64,000 nucleotides of DNA from SLRI01 sp942491185 (GCA_942491185.1 CALOAB010000021.1:496001-560000), one strand, 5' to 3'; numbered from the stretch's first letter, positions 23,004 through 31,900 are shown. Program-made: numbers and translations. Notes: generated by a model not told the origin, from the sequence alone.

Positions 23004-24167
23004 TCAATACCCGCGCGGCAGCCCGAGCACCGTCTGCGCCAGGTAGGCCAGTACCATGTTCGTCGAGATGGGTGCTGTCTGGAACAGCCGGCATTCGCGC
23101 CATTTGCGCTCGATGTCGTATTCCTTGGCGAAGGCGAAGCCGCCGAAGGTCTGAAAGCAGGCCTCGGCCGCCTCCCAGGCCGCCTCGGCGGTGAGCAGCT
23201 TGGCGCTGTTCGCCTCGCGACCACAAGGCTCGCCGGCATCGAAGAGGGCGGCCGCCTGCCGCGCCATCAGCTCGGCGGCATCGAGCCTGGCCAGCGCCTT
23301 GGCCAGCGGAAACTGGATGCCCTGGTTCTGGCCGATCGGCCGGTCGAAGACCGCGCGCTCCTTGGCATAGGCAACCGCCCGCTCGATGAACCAGCGGCCA
23401 TCGCCCACGGCCTCGCCCGAGAGCAGGATCCGCTCGGCGTTCATCCCATCGAGGATGTAGCGAAAGCCCTTTCCCTCCTGGCCGATCAGGTTGGCCGCCG
23501 GCACCTCGAGCCCGTCGATGAAGATCTCGGTCGTCTGGTGGTTGATCATCGTCTCGATCGGCCGGATCTCGATGCCGTTGCCGACGGCGTCGCGCAGATC
23601 GACCAGCAGCACCGAAAGCCCGTCCGACCGCTTGCGGCAGTCGTCGAGCGGCGTCGTCCGGCAGAGCAGCAGCATCAGGTCCGAATGCAACGCCCGGCTG
23701 GTCCAGATCTTCTGCCCGTGCACCACGTAGCGATCGCCCTGGCGCACCGCGCGGGTCTTCAGCGCCGGCGTGTCGGTGCCACTGCCGGGCTCCGTCACGC
23801 CGAAGGCCTGCAGCCGCAGCTCGCCCCGCGCGATCGCCGGCAGGTAGCGCTCCTGCTGCGCCGCCGAGCCGTGCCGCAGCAGGGTGCCCATGGTGTACAT
23901 CTGCGCATGGCAGGCAGCAGCACTGCAGCCCGCGGCATGAATGGTCTCGAGGATCACCGCGGCCGCCCTGAGCGGCAGCCCGGCACCGCCAAAGGCTTCC
24001 GGGATCAACGCCGCCAGATAGCCGCTCTCGGTCAGCGCCTCGACGAACGCCGTGGGGTAGGCGGCAGTGGCCTCGAGCTCGCGCCAGTAGGCGCCTGGAA
24101 ACCCGGCACAGATTCGCGCGACCGAATCGCGGATCTCGGGATAGTCGGCGCCGATCGCCATCTGCAT
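23004..24167 (-). CDS. Acyl-CoA dehydrogenase
   Basis: A 387-residue flavoprotein of the acyl-CoA dehydrogenase family. The N-terminal helical part has LIPEAFGGAGLPLRAAAVIL. The middle beta domain has the FAD/substrate motif QAFGVTEPGSGTDTPALKTR and GDRYVVHGQKIWTSRALHSD. The C-terminal helical domain contains RAVFDRPIGQNQGIQFPLAK and QTFGGFAFAKEYDIERKWRE, with the usual C-terminal R-x-x-R pattern. The substrate class cannot be set from sequence. No electron-transfer flavoprotein or thioesterase lies alongside. The start is the ATG at 24167; two residues shorter is equally good. Confidence 0.93.
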   Translation of the reverse strand: MQMAIGADYPEIRDSVARICAGFPGAYWRELEATAAYPTAFVEALTESGYLAALIPEAFGGAGLPLRAAAVILETIHAAGCSAAACHAQMYTMGTLLRHGSAAQQERYLPAIARGELRLQAFGVTEPGSGTDTPALKTRAVRQGDRYVVHGQKIWTSRALHSDLMLLLCRTTPLDDCRKRSDGLSVLLVDLRDAVGNGIEIRPIETMINHQTTEIFIDGLEVPAANLIGQEGKGFRYILDGMNAERILLSGEAVGDGRWFIERAVAYAKERAVFDRPIGQNQGIQFPLAKALARLDAAELMARQAAALFDAGEPCGREANSAKLLTAEAAWEAAEACFQTFGGFAFAKEYDIERKWRECRLFQTAPISTNMVLAYLAQTVLGLPRGY

Positions 24168-24288
24168 CGCCAGCCATACTCCTTCTGGTCACGACCCTGG
24201 CTCAGAGCCCCTTGATCCAGCGCAAACGCCGCCAGCCCGCTCCATGCTATCGTAGTCGGCAATCGACCAATGAAGCGAGGGTGTAGCC

Positions 24289-25333
24289 ATGCCAGAGACC
24301 ATGAAAGCCACACTCTTCATCGAGCCGGGCCGCATCGTGCTGGACGAGAAGCCGATCCGGGACGTCGGCGCCAACGACGCACTGATCAAGATCACGACCA
24401 CCACGATCTGCGGCACCGATGTCCATATCCTGAAAGGCGAGTACCCGGTCGAGCGCGGCCTGACCATCGGCCACGAGCCCGTGAACACGATCCAAAAGCT
24501 GGGCTCGAACGTCGTCGGCTACCAATAGGGCCAGTGGGTGATCGCCGGCGCCATCTGCCCGTCGGGCCACAGCCATGCCTGCCTCGACGGCCTGCACAGC
24601 CAGGACGGCCCGGCCACGCCGCACGGCCTCGAGCCGCGCTCGGCTTCGCGCCCGCGGTCGATCGCAAGTCGATGAAATGCCATGAAAATGTCTCAAACAG
24701 GCTCTTTCCGACGAGCAGGTGCTGATGTGCCCGGACATCATGTCGACGGGCTTCGCCGGCGCCGAGGCCGCCAACATCAAGCTCGGCGACACCGTGGCCG
24801 TCTTCGCCCAGCGCCCGATCGGGCTATGCGCCACGGCCGGCGCCAGGCTGCGCGGGGCCACGATGATTATCGCCGTCGACAGCGTGCCCGAGCGGCTCGC
24901 CATGGCCCGGCGGTTGGGCGCTGACGAGGTCGTCGATTTCAAGCAGAGCGACCCGGTCGAGGCCATCATGGCGCTGACCCATGGCCGCGGCGTCGATGCG
25001 GCGATCGAGGCCTTGGGCCTGCAGACCACCTTCGAGAGCTGCCTCGAGGTGCTCAAGCCCGGCGGCACGCTCTCCAGCCTCGGCGTCTACAGCGACGACC
25101 TCAGGATTCCGCTCGCCGCCTTCCACGCCGGGCTCGGCGACAACAAGATCGTCAGCTCGCTCTGCCCCGGCGGCAAGGAGCGCATGCGGCGGTTGATGAA
25201 CGTCATCGCCAGCGGTCGGCTGGATCTTGGCCCGCTCGTCACCCACCACTTCGAGTTGGATGAGATCGAGGCCGCCTACGACCTCTTCGCCAACCAGCGG
25301 GACGGCGTGCTGAAGATCGCCATCGCCGCCTGA
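24289..25333 (+). pseudogene. Zinc-dependent alcohol dehydrogenase, broken by stop and deletion
   Basis: The 5' part (MKATLFIEPGRIVLDEKPIR, CGTDVHILKGEYPVERGLTI, GHEP) reads normally to residue 79, where a TAG replaces what is usually an acidic codon in GYQxGQ. The frame continues sensibly (WVIAGAICPSGHSHACLDGL) but then becomes scrambled between about 24600 and 24705, where homologues carry roughly 25-30 more residues. From DEQVLMCPDIMSTGF onward the cofactor-binding domain is intact to 25333, in a different frame, ending DGVLKIAIAA. So there is one nonsense change plus an indel-rich deletion. The family is isopropanol/NDMA-type zinc ADH; the gene should be inactive. Confidence 0.9.
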
Positions 25334-25402
25334 TGCCACTCATTTAGAGACGATGCGTTCGCCCGCGCCGCTGTCGAGCGACGCGGGCGGCAGGAGCGCT
25401 GG

Positions 25403-25567
25403 CTAGTTGGTGGTCGCCGGCGGTTCGGCGTCACCGCCGGTCTCGCCGCCGTCGTCGCAGCCGGTAAGGGCACCAGCCATGAGAATGGCAGCCAGAATGA
25501 GGACCGCGCTCCGCAGCCCCATCTGGTGCAAGAACGCAGCTCCCTTGGTCGACCCGAGCCTATCCAT
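25403..25567 (-). CDS. Very small lipoprotein (54 aa)
   Basis: The minus strand from ATG 25567 reads a 54-residue peptide with a hydrophobic segment RSAVLILAAILMAGALTGC ending in a perfect lipobox (LTGC, cysteine 37). A mature tail of only 18 acidic Gly/Pro residues follows (CDDGGETGGDAEPPATTN). AGGA lies before the start at suitable spacing. Lipidation would anchor the tail to a membrane. The N-terminal 16 residues are unusually long before the hydrophobic core, so the internal ATG (MGLRSAV) may be the true start. It lies on the same strand as, and just downstream of, the lyase-like gene ending 25605. Confidence 0.6.
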   Translation of the reverse strand: MDRLGSTKGAAFLHQMGLRSAVLILAAILMAGALTGCDDGGETGGDAEPPATTN

Positions 25568-25604
25568 GACGCTGTTTCCTTCCCTGGGTTGGTCGGCGGC
25601 GCGT

Positions 25605-26882
25605 TCAACGGCGCGGCTCTGCCGAACGGCGCTTCATCATGCCGCCATCACCAAGTAGACAGCTGTGCACCCGATTCTGTTCCAAGATGTGAACGATCGA
25701 CATGTCTGGGGATGGGCATCCTACATCGCGAAGCGGGCAGGGACGGCCGATCGATGCAACCGACTTGCGCCCAGCTTGGTCTGCAAATTGGAGCTCGATC
25801 CAGGCCCTCAGCCGTCGGCCGGGTCTCCGTTTAGATCGCGGCACCGCCAGTGCTGCCAACGCATCGCCCGGTTCAGCGCGGGTGGGCAGATGCAGGGCGA
25901 AATCGGCGAACAGCGCCTCCTGGTCCTTGGGCGACGCCCAGGACGGGTCGCGACCGCCGAAGAAGGTCGAGAACATCAAGCCCTCGATCTGCACGCTTGG
26001 ATCGCGCCTGAGCACCAGCCCAGTAGCCTCGAAGCGGAGCGCGCCGGCGATCCAGATCCGGGCAATGCCATTGGCCCGGGCCGGGTCGTTGAGGACGATC
26101 TCCTCCTCCACGGTGACCCAGCGTCCGCTCGGGAACCGCCAGTTGCCGCGGCCGAGGCTCCGACCATGCCGGGTTGTGGAGTCCGGTAGATACGCATAGA
26201 GCTCGCCATCACCGTCCTGGCGCCACATCAGCCGCGCCGAGAAGCCGGCATCGGCCACCGCACCGCCGACCGGCCCATTGCCGCCATACAGTCCCGGCAG
26301 CTTGCCGCCGCGGGCGAAGGCGAAGCCGGGTGCGAAGCGCAGGCGATAGCTGAGGCAGGCGGCCTCGACACCTTGGGCCATGCCGGCACGACTGACGAAG
26401 CCGGCGCCACCGCGCGGTGCATCGCTCGACGGTGCGATCGAGCCCTTGGGGTAGCGCACGGCCAGCACGGCACCGCCGCTGGATTCGGGCGTCACGATCC
26501 GCACGTTCTCGGCCAGACCCCACACCCGCGTCGGGTGGAAGGCGGCGCGGATCGCCGCATCGGCTGCCACGCCCGCCGGCAGGGCGATGCGCGACACGGT
26601 CGCGTAGCGTTGGCTGCAGGGTGCGAGCGTCGCCGCAGCGTTCGGCGCATCGGTCGTCGCATCGCTGGCAATTGCTCTAGGGCAGGCAGCGGCAGCGACG
26701 ATCGCCAGAAATACAGCGAGCAGCAGCGCCTCGAGGCAGCCCGAAGCCCAGCGCCTCGCGCTGAAGCGCCAACCCCAGCAATTGGGCCGGTGACCGGCAG
26801 CGGCGCCTCGCCGCTCGATGTGGGGTCGCTGACCCGCCGGTTCGTGCCCAAACTGTGTCATGTGCGCTTTGCCATCCGCCAT
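25605..26882 (-). CDS. Polysaccharide lyase family 14-like secreted protein
   Basis: A frame of up to 425 residues. A hydrophobic signal-type segment (LEALLLAVFLAIVAAAACPR) precedes a beta-jelly-roll region resembling PL14 alginate/glucuronan lyases: SYRLRFAPGFAFARGGKLPG, LYGGNGPVGG, the segment RFPSGRWVTVEEEIVLND, and GLMFSTFFGGRDPSWASPKD with FADFAL. The PL14-like domain ends near residue 330. The following ~90 residues (for example RRPGRRLRAWIELQF) have no family character and may be frame read-through after loss of the original stop. The N-terminal ~40 residues are also doubtful, so the true start may be internal. Substrate unknown. Confidence 0.65.
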   Translation of the reverse strand: MADGKAHMTQFGHEPAGQRPHIERRGAAAGHRPNCWGWRFSARRWASGCLEALLLAVFLAIVAAAACPRAIASDATTDAPNAAATLAPCSQRYATVSRIALPAGVAADAAIRAAFHPTRVWGLAENVRIVTPESSGGAVLAVRYPKGSIAPSSDAPRGGAGFVSRAGMAQGVEAACLSYRLRFAPGFAFARGGKLPGLYGGNGPVGGAVADAGFSARLMWRQDGDGELYAYLPDSTTRHGRSLGRGNWRFPSGRWVTVEEEIVLNDPARANGIARIWIAGALRFEATGLVLRRDPSVQIEGLMFSTFFGGRDPSWASPKDQEALFADFALHLPTRAEPGDALAALAVPRSKRRPGRRLRAWIELQFADQAGRKSVASIGRPCPLRDVGCPSPDMSIVHILEQNRVHSCLLGDGGMMKRRSAEPRR

Positions 26883-26944
26883 CGACGGCGACTCTAGCGA
26901 CCGACGGTAAAGGCCCGGTTAACCGAGAGCGCATTGCTGGCCGG

Positions 26945-26973
26945 TTGCATCGATCCCGAATATGGGATAAATT
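26945..26973 (+). promoter_or_regulatory. Promoter with an operator-like palindrome before the XRE-cupin gene
   Basis: TTGCAT (26945-26950) and TAAATT (26968-26973) are 17 bp apart. The spacer holds ATCCC-GAATAT-GGGAT (26953-26968), an inverted repeat with perfect 5-bp arms overlapping the -10 edge. A repressor bound there would block RNA polymerase, consistent with autoregulation by the adjacent regulator. Transcription would start near 26980, at or beside the start codon (26981), implying a leaderless or nearly leaderless message. Confidence 0.5.
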
Positions 26974-26980
26974 CTCGTAT

Positions 26981-27562
26981 ATGGAAATGCAGCTGGAAAG
27001 CCCGACCCTCGACCAGCGGCTCGCCCACCGCCTCAAGGCGCTGCGTGCCGAGCGCGGCTGGACGCTCGATCAGCTGGCGGATCGTGCCGGTGTCAGCCGG
27101 GCCGCCCTGTCACGGCTGGAGAACGCCGAGGTGAGCCCGACGGCAGCTGTGCTCGGCCGGCTCTGCGCCGCCTATGGGATGACGCTTTCCAGGCTCATGA
27201 CCACCGTCGAGCAGACCTTCACGGCCTTGATCCCGGCGGCCGCGCAGGCGGTCTGGCAGGACCCGGCGATCGGCTTTCGCCGCCGGGTCGTCTCGCCACC
27301 GGCCGGCGCCCTGGCCGGCGAGGCGATCGAGGTCACGCTGGAGCCTGCCACCCGCATCGCCTACGACGCACCACCCCGTCCCGGCCTCGAGCATCATTTG
27401 CTGCTGCGCGACGGTACGCTCACGATCACCATCGACGATCCGCCCAGCGCCGGCAGCTACGCGCTCGGCCCCGGCGATTGCCTGCGCTACCAGCTCTTCG
27501 GCCGCAGCACCTTCACCACGCCGCCGGATCGCGGCGCGCGCTACCTCCTCTTCGTCGTGTAG
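26981..27562 (+). CDS. XRE-family regulator with C-terminal cupin domain
   Basis: A 193-residue regulator. Residues 10-65 are an XRE helix-turn-helix: RLKALRAERGWTLDQLADRA, GVSRAALSRLENAEVSPTAA, and VLGRLCAAYGMTLSRL. Residues 95-190 form a cupin domain (LEPATRIAYDAPPRPGLEHH, LRDGTLTITIDDPPSAGSYA, LGPGDCLRYQLFGRSTF). Such XRE-cupin proteins often control a neighbouring amine or amino-acid gene. Here the downstream gene, 7 bp away, is an acetyltransferase. An alternative ATG at 26987 removes two residues. A palindrome between the promoter boxes suggests autoregulation. Confidence 0.9.
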   Translation: MEMQLESPTLDQRLAHRLKALRAERGWTLDQLADRAGVSRAALSRLENAEVSPTAAVLGRLCAAYGMTLSRLMTTVEQTFTALIPAAAQAVWQDPAIGFRRRVVSPPAGALAGEAIEVTLEPATRIAYDAPPRPGLEHHLLLRDGTLTITIDDPPSAGSYALGPGDCLRYQLFGRSTFTTPPDRGARYLLFVV

Positions 27563-27568
27563 CGCCAC

Positions 27569-28105
27569 ATGAGCGACACACCGCCCTGCGCCATCCTCGA
27601 GCTCTCGGCCGAAGCCGTCGAGCGGCGTCTCCATAAGCTCGGAGCACTGCTCCGTGACTGCGTGCTGGACGGCGCCAGCATCGGCTTCGTGCTACCGTTC
27701 GAAGCCAGCGCCAGCGAGGCCTTCTGGCGGGACAAGGTGCTGCCGGGCGTGCGCGCCCAGACCCGGCTGCTGCTCGTGGCCGAGACGGCGGGTGCCCTGA
27801 TCGGCACGGTCCAGCTCGGCCTCGACACCCCGCCCAACCAGCCGCACCGCGCCGACGTCGCCAAGCTGCTCGTCCACCCCACCCAGCGCCGCCGGGGTAT
27901 CGCCCGCGCCTTGATGGTCGACCTGCACAACCGCGCCGCCCGCCTCGGCCGCCGCCTGCTGACGCTCGACACGCGCACCGGCGATCCCTCCGAGCCGCTC
28001 TACACGGTACTCGGCTATCAAACAGTCGGCGTCATCCCCGGCTACTGTCTGGACCCCACCGGCGAGCGCTTCGACTCGACCACCATCATGTACAAGACGC
28101 TCTGA
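27569..28105 (+). CDS. GNAT-family N-acetyltransferase
   Basis: A 178-residue GNAT protein that would acetylate a small-molecule amine from acetyl-CoA. The acetyl-CoA site lies in KLLVHPTQRRRGIARALMVD (V-x-x-x-x-R-x-x-G-x-A pattern). Later segments LLTLDTRTGDPSEPLYTVLG and YQTVGVIPGYCLDP fit the C-terminal fold. It starts 7 bp after the XRE-cupin regulator and is almost certainly in its operon, so its substrate is probably what the cupin domain senses. The 3' end converges on the chalcone-isomerase-like gene at 28136. Confidence 0.92.
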   Translation: MSDTPPCAILELSAEAVERRLHKLGALLRDCVLDGASIGFVLPFEASASEAFWRDKVLPGVRAQTRLLLVAETAGALIGTVQLGLDTPPNQPHRADVAKLLVHPTQRRRGIARALMVDLHNRAARLGRRLLTLDTRTGDPSEPLYTVLGYQTVGVIPGYCLDPTGERFDSTTIMYKTL

Positions 28106-28135
28106 TCCAGCGCTTGCCGGGAACCCTTGCTGCGC

Positions 28136-28726
28136 TCAGCAACCTCCGCCGAGCAGCCCCGCCTTGATCTCGTCATTGGGCGGATCGCCGAGCCAGATGG
28201 CAAACAATGTGCTGGCGAAATCGGCACCCTCGATCGTGCCCTTGGCCGTGCCGTCGATCGTCACCTCGGTGCCCGTCCCTGGGACATAAGTGAACATCAT
28301 GACATCGCCCTCGGCCATGTCCTCCATCATCCCACCCAGCTGCGCGATGCGCGGCTCGAGCGCGCCGAGCCCGTCGCCGGCATTGTCCTTGAAGCCATCC
28401 GACCAGGCCCCGGCGATCTCCTCGCCGTCGACAGCGCGGACGAAATGCAGCTGGATCTGCCGCGCCTCGTCGGCCGCGATGATCGCCGCAGCATCGCTCG
28501 ACTTGGCCGGCAGATAGAGCCCGGCCGCATAGACCTTGACGTTGAGAAAGGTCGCGAGCCGCGGCCCGACCCCATTCAACACCAATGTCTGCCCGGCAAC
28601 CTCCGAGCTGTCCGGCAAGGTGACGCCGAGACACTCGGCAGCCGACGCCGATGCCGGCGGCAACAGCGTGAGCAAACCCGCCAAAGCCAGTCCGCAACAA
28701 CACCGCGAAGCGGCCGGCAAGAGCAT
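28136..28726 (-). CDS. Chalcone isomerase-like secreted protein
   Basis: A 196-residue protein with a signal peptide (CCCGLALAGLLTLLPPASA) and a bacterial chalcone-isomerase-like domain: GVTLPDSSEVAGQTLVLNGV, GPRLATFLNVKVYAAGLYLP, then QIQLHFVRAVDGEEIAGAWS and EGDVMMFTYVPGTGTEVTI. Most bacterial members bind fatty acids or have no known activity; true flavonoid isomerisation is unlikely. The start is the ATG at 28726. It is divergent from the mscS gene at 28947. Longer frames extend upstream on the same strand but are antisense to mscS. Confidence 0.85.
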   Translation of the reverse strand: MLLPAASRCCCGLALAGLLTLLPPASASAAECLGVTLPDSSEVAGQTLVLNGVGPRLATFLNVKVYAAGLYLPAKSSDAAAIIAADEARQIQLHFVRAVDGEEIAGAWSDGFKDNAGDGLGALEPRIAQLGGMMEDMAEGDVMMFTYVPGTGTEVTIDGTAKGTIEGADFASTLFAIWLGDPPNDEIKAGLLGGGC

Positions 28727-28946
28727 TCCAATACGTGACACGTGACGAGCCTCCCGATGAACAGATGGCCCTGGCTCTAGCCCCGCCCACGGCCGCCTGT
28801 CCAGCGCCCGGCTCGAATCGTGCCGCCGCTGGTCCCCGGGCAGACGCCATTGGCACAAGCAGGCAGGCTGCGGCATGCTGCAATCGCCGGCGGCCGTGCG
28901 GGAAGCCTCCTGCGCGGCAAGCCATGCTGTGGACGGAGGGGAATGG

Positions 28947-31433
28947 ATGGAGGCCACGTCAAAATGGATCGGCGCGGTCCGGCGCGCCGCCATGTTGATG
29001 GCAGTTCTGGTCGCGTTCTGGCTGCCCGCGGCAACGGCCCAGGAGGTCGACGTCGATGTCGACCTGCAACCGCTCAAGCCGGCCGACATGTCGAGTCCGC
29101 GCGCGACGCTGCAGACGTTCTTGACCAACGCCAACGTGTTCATCGACGCCTGGCGCAGCGGCGAGCTGACGCCGGCGAGCATCCGGGCCCAAGCGCGCGC
29201 GGCCGAAACGCTCGACTTCAGCGCCACCGCCGACGGCAACTCGACCACGGTGCGCGACCAGCGCTTCTTCATGCTGAAAGAGCTGCTCGATCGTGTCGAC
29301 CTGCCGCCCTTCGACCAGATCCCGGGCGCGCTCGAGGTCGCCGACGAGAGCATCACCGCCTGGAGCATTCCCGACACCAAGATCACGATCCGCCAGGAGG
29401 CATCCGGCCCGCGCGCCGGGGCTTTCCTGTTCGCCGCCGACACCATCGCGCAACTGGACAGACTCTACGTCATGGCCAGGCATCTGCCCTACCAGGCGGG
29501 CGCCACGGCGGGCATCTATGAGGACTTTCTGCAGTCCGAGGTGATGGGCGACGGCCTGCAGGGTCGGATACGCAGCCGCCTCAAGCTGGTGGACACTTCC
29601 AGCCCCCGCTCGACGCTGCTCGGCTTTCTCACCAACATCAATCGCGCCTACGAGCTCGCGAAGCAGGCCAGCGAGGCACTGGCAGCCGACCCGCCGACGA
29701 TGACGCAAGAAGAGGCGCAGGCGATCGAGGAGGAGGCCGACAACTATCTGCGCCGCGCCGTCGCCACCTTGGATCTCAGCCAAACGTCTGAAGCCATTCG
29801 CCAGGATCACGGCATCGAGGCAGCTCTCCAGCTGAAGGAGATCTTCGATCGGCTGCAGCTACCGCACCCGTCCGCCACCCCCGACAGGCGGATGGTCACC
29901 CACGCCCGGCAAGGCGCCACCGGCGCCTTCGCGCAAGGCGTCACCCCGCTGACCTGGCACTATCCAGACACCACGATCACCATCGTCGAGATCAGCGAGG
30001 GCGACCGCCAGGGCGAGTTCCTGTTCAGCGCCGACACCGTCGCCAAAGCCGGCGCCACCTACGCGGCGGTAGCGGACCTGCCCTATCGACAGCAGGACCT
30101 CGGCGCCTTGGCCCTCGGCTTCGAGAACCTGCAGAAATCGGAGGGCTTCTACGAGCACTACATCTCGACGCCCGGCTACCTGATCGCGGCGGCATCGCCT
30201 CTCGGGCGCTTCGTCGGCAACCTGCCACCGCTCTTCAGCGAGGTCTATGGCGGTCAAGCCGTCTGGCAGTGGATCGGCCTGGTGGTCGCCATTCCGCTCC
30301 TCGCCGCCGCTGCCGTCGCCATCTTCTGGCTCTTCCACCGTAGCGCAATGCGCCGGCGGCCACCGCTGGACAGCTGGCTGAAGCCACTCGCCCCCCTCGG
30401 CGTGGCACTGATCGTCACCGCCGTCATCTACGTCATCGACAACGTCATCAACATCACCGGCATGACCATGGAGGCCATCAAGACCATCGGCAACGCGATC
30501 GTCATCGTCATGACCGCCTGGGCGATCGTCACCTTCTGCAAGGCCATCGCCGAGACCGTCATCCACTCACCGAGAATTCGCGACGGCGGCATCGACTCCA
30601 GCATGTTGCGGATCAGTGCTGCCGTGATCGGCTTCTCGCTTGCCGCCTGGCTCGTGATCGAAGGCGCCCAAGACCTCGGCGCCGATATGATCCCGGTGCT
30701 CGCCGGCCTCGGTGTCGGTGGCCTCGCCGTGGCGCTCGCCGCGCAAAAGACCATCGCCAACTTCATCGGCAGCATGATCCTCTTCGCCAACCGCCCCGTC
30801 CGCGTCGGCGATTTCTGCCGCTACGGCGACCAGATCGGCACCGTCGAATCCATCGGCCTGCACTCCACCCGCATCCGCTCGCTGGAGCGAACCATCGTCA
30901 CCGTGCCCAACGCCGAGTTCTCCGACATGAAGCTCGACAACTTCACCGCCCGCGACCAACGCCTGCTCCAAACCACGCTTCGGCTGCGCTACGACACCAC
31001 CGAGGACCAGCTTCGCTTCGTCCTCGCCAGACTGCGGGCACTGCTGCTCGGCCACCCGATGGTGACCCCCGACCCCGCCCGCGTCCGCTTCGTCGACTAC
31101 GGCGTCTCGTCCAAGGACATCGAAATCTTCGCCTACCTGCGCTGCCGGGATCAAGACAGCTTCCTCGCCATCAAGGAAGACATCCTCCTGCGCATCGGCG
31201 AAGCCATCAAAGCCGCCGGCACCGGGTTCGCCCTGCCGTCGCAAACCGCCTATCTCGGCCGCGACGGCGGCCTGGATACCGAGCGACTCGAACAGGCGGA
31301 AACCGAAATCCACCACCTGCGCATGACCGGCAAGCTGCCCTTCCCCGAATTCGAAGCGGAAGAGCGCGACCGCCTCGAGGACAGCCTCGACTACCCGGCA
31401 AAAGGCTCCCCCGACCACATCCCCCGCCGCTGA
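28947..31433 (+). CDS. Large MscS-family mechanosensitive channel with duplicated periplasmic domain
   Basis: An 828-residue membrane protein. A signal peptide is followed by two related periplasmic domains, starting SSPRATLQTFLTNANVFIDA (about residue 49) and SSPRSTLLGFLTNINRAYEL (about residue 218). Both carry matching strands (TAWSIPDTKITIRQEASGPR and TWHYPDTTITIVEISEGDRQ). Around residues 440-615 come about five transmembrane helices, the last being the pore helix VLAGLGVGGLAVALAAQKTI, followed by the MscS beta domain (FANRPVRVGDFCRYGDQIGT, RTIVTVPNAEFSD) and the C-terminal domain. The ATG at 28947 has GGAGGGG upstream. It should release solutes under osmotic stress. A hairpin terminator follows. 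Confidence 0.92.
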   Translation: MEATSKWIGAVRRAAMLMAVLVAFWLPAATAQEVDVDVDLQPLKPADMSSPRATLQTFLTNANVFIDAWRSGELTPASIRAQARAAETLDFSATADGNSTTVRDQRFFMLKELLDRVDLPPFDQIPGALEVADESITAWSIPDTKITIRQEASGPRAGAFLFAADTIAQLDRLYVMARHLPYQAGATAGIYEDFLQSEVMGDGLQGRIRSRLKLVDTSSPRSTLLGFLTNINRAYELAKQASEALAADPPTMTQEEAQAIEEEADNYLRRAVATLDLSQTSEAIRQDHGIEAALQLKEIFDRLQLPHPSATPDRRMVTHARQGATGAFAQGVTPLTWHYPDTTITIVEISEGDRQGEFLFSADTVAKAGATYAAVADLPYRQQDLGALALGFENLQKSEGFYEHYISTPGYLIAAASPLGRFVGNLPPLFSEVYGGQAVWQWIGLVVAIPLLAAAAVAIFWLFHRSAMRRRPPLDSWLKPLAPLGVALIVTAVIYVIDNVINITGMTMEAIKTIGNAIVIVMTAWAIVTFCKAIAETVIHSPRIRDGGIDSSMLRISAAVIGFSLAAWLVIEGAQDLGADMIPVLAGLGVGGLAVALAAQKTIANFIGSMILFANRPVRVGDFCRYGDQIGTVESIGLHSTRIRSLERTIVTVPNAEFSDMKLDNFTARDQRLLQTTLRLRYDTTEDQLRFVLARLRALLLGHPMVTPDPARVRFVDYGVSSKDIEIFAYLRCRDQDSFLAIKEDILLRIGEAIKAAGTGFALPSQTAYLGRDGGLDTERLEQAETEIHHLRMTGKLPFPEFEAEERDRLEDSLDYPAKGSPDHIPRR

Positions 31434-31467
31434 GTAGCCAGACAGTCTTCGCAATCAAGAGAAGCAA

Positions 31468-31489
31468 GCGAGGAGGCTGGCCTCCTCGC
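31468..31489. terminator. GCGAGGAGG hairpin, copy 1, bidirectional terminator candidate
   Basis: GCGAGGAGG (31468-31476) and CCTCCTCGC (31481-31489) form a perfect 9-bp stem with a CTGG loop. It lies between convergent mscS (ends 31433) and the GYD gene (ends 31521). The same arm sequence recurs near 33171 and 36291. Confidence 0.6.
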
Positions 31490-31520
31490 GCTCCACCATG
31501 ACTTGGCGCCGGCCGCCGCC

Positions 31521-31811
31521 TTAAAGACCGGCGGTGAGCTTGCGGTAGGTGGCCTCGTCGAAGGCCTTGAGCGTCTGGGTGCGGACGTTGCCCGAGGCGC
31601 CCAGCTTCAACGCCACCTCCGCCGCGGCCTCGTCGCTCGGCAGGTCGTAGGTAACCACCATGTCGACGGCGCCCATCGTCATGTACATCGAATGGACTTT
31701 GCCGCCCTTGCCCTCGACCAGCGCCTTGAACGCGTCGTAGCGCTTGCCCGAGTCCTTGACCCCCTTGATCCCCTGATCGGTCCAGCTCGCGAGCCCGACA
31801 TAAGTCGGCAT
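31521..31811 (-). CDS. GYD-domain protein
   Basis: A 96-residue single-domain protein of the GYD family: MPTYVGLASWTDQGIKGVKD, DAFKALVEGKGGKVHSMYMT, MGAVDMVVTYDLPSDEAAAE, LKLGASGNVRTQTLKAFDEA. These are small dimeric ferredoxin-like (MTH889-type) proteins of unknown biochemical role. The start is the ATG at 31811. It is followed by the hairpin at 31468-31489. It lies 41 bp downstream of the YcaQ-like gene on the same strand, so the two may be one transcription unit. Confidence 0.92.
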   Translation of the reverse strand: MPTYVGLASWTDQGIKGVKDSGKRYDAFKALVEGKGGKVHSMYMTMGAVDMVVTYDLPSDEAAAEVALKLGASGNVRTQTLKAFDEATYRKLTAGL

Positions 31812-31900
31812 ATTCCTTCCCCCTGATTGTTTTCAGGGCTTTCACTTAGCATACTTGCCATTCATTGTCGCCGAACAGCCCGCGAAGCCGGGCACCGGCC

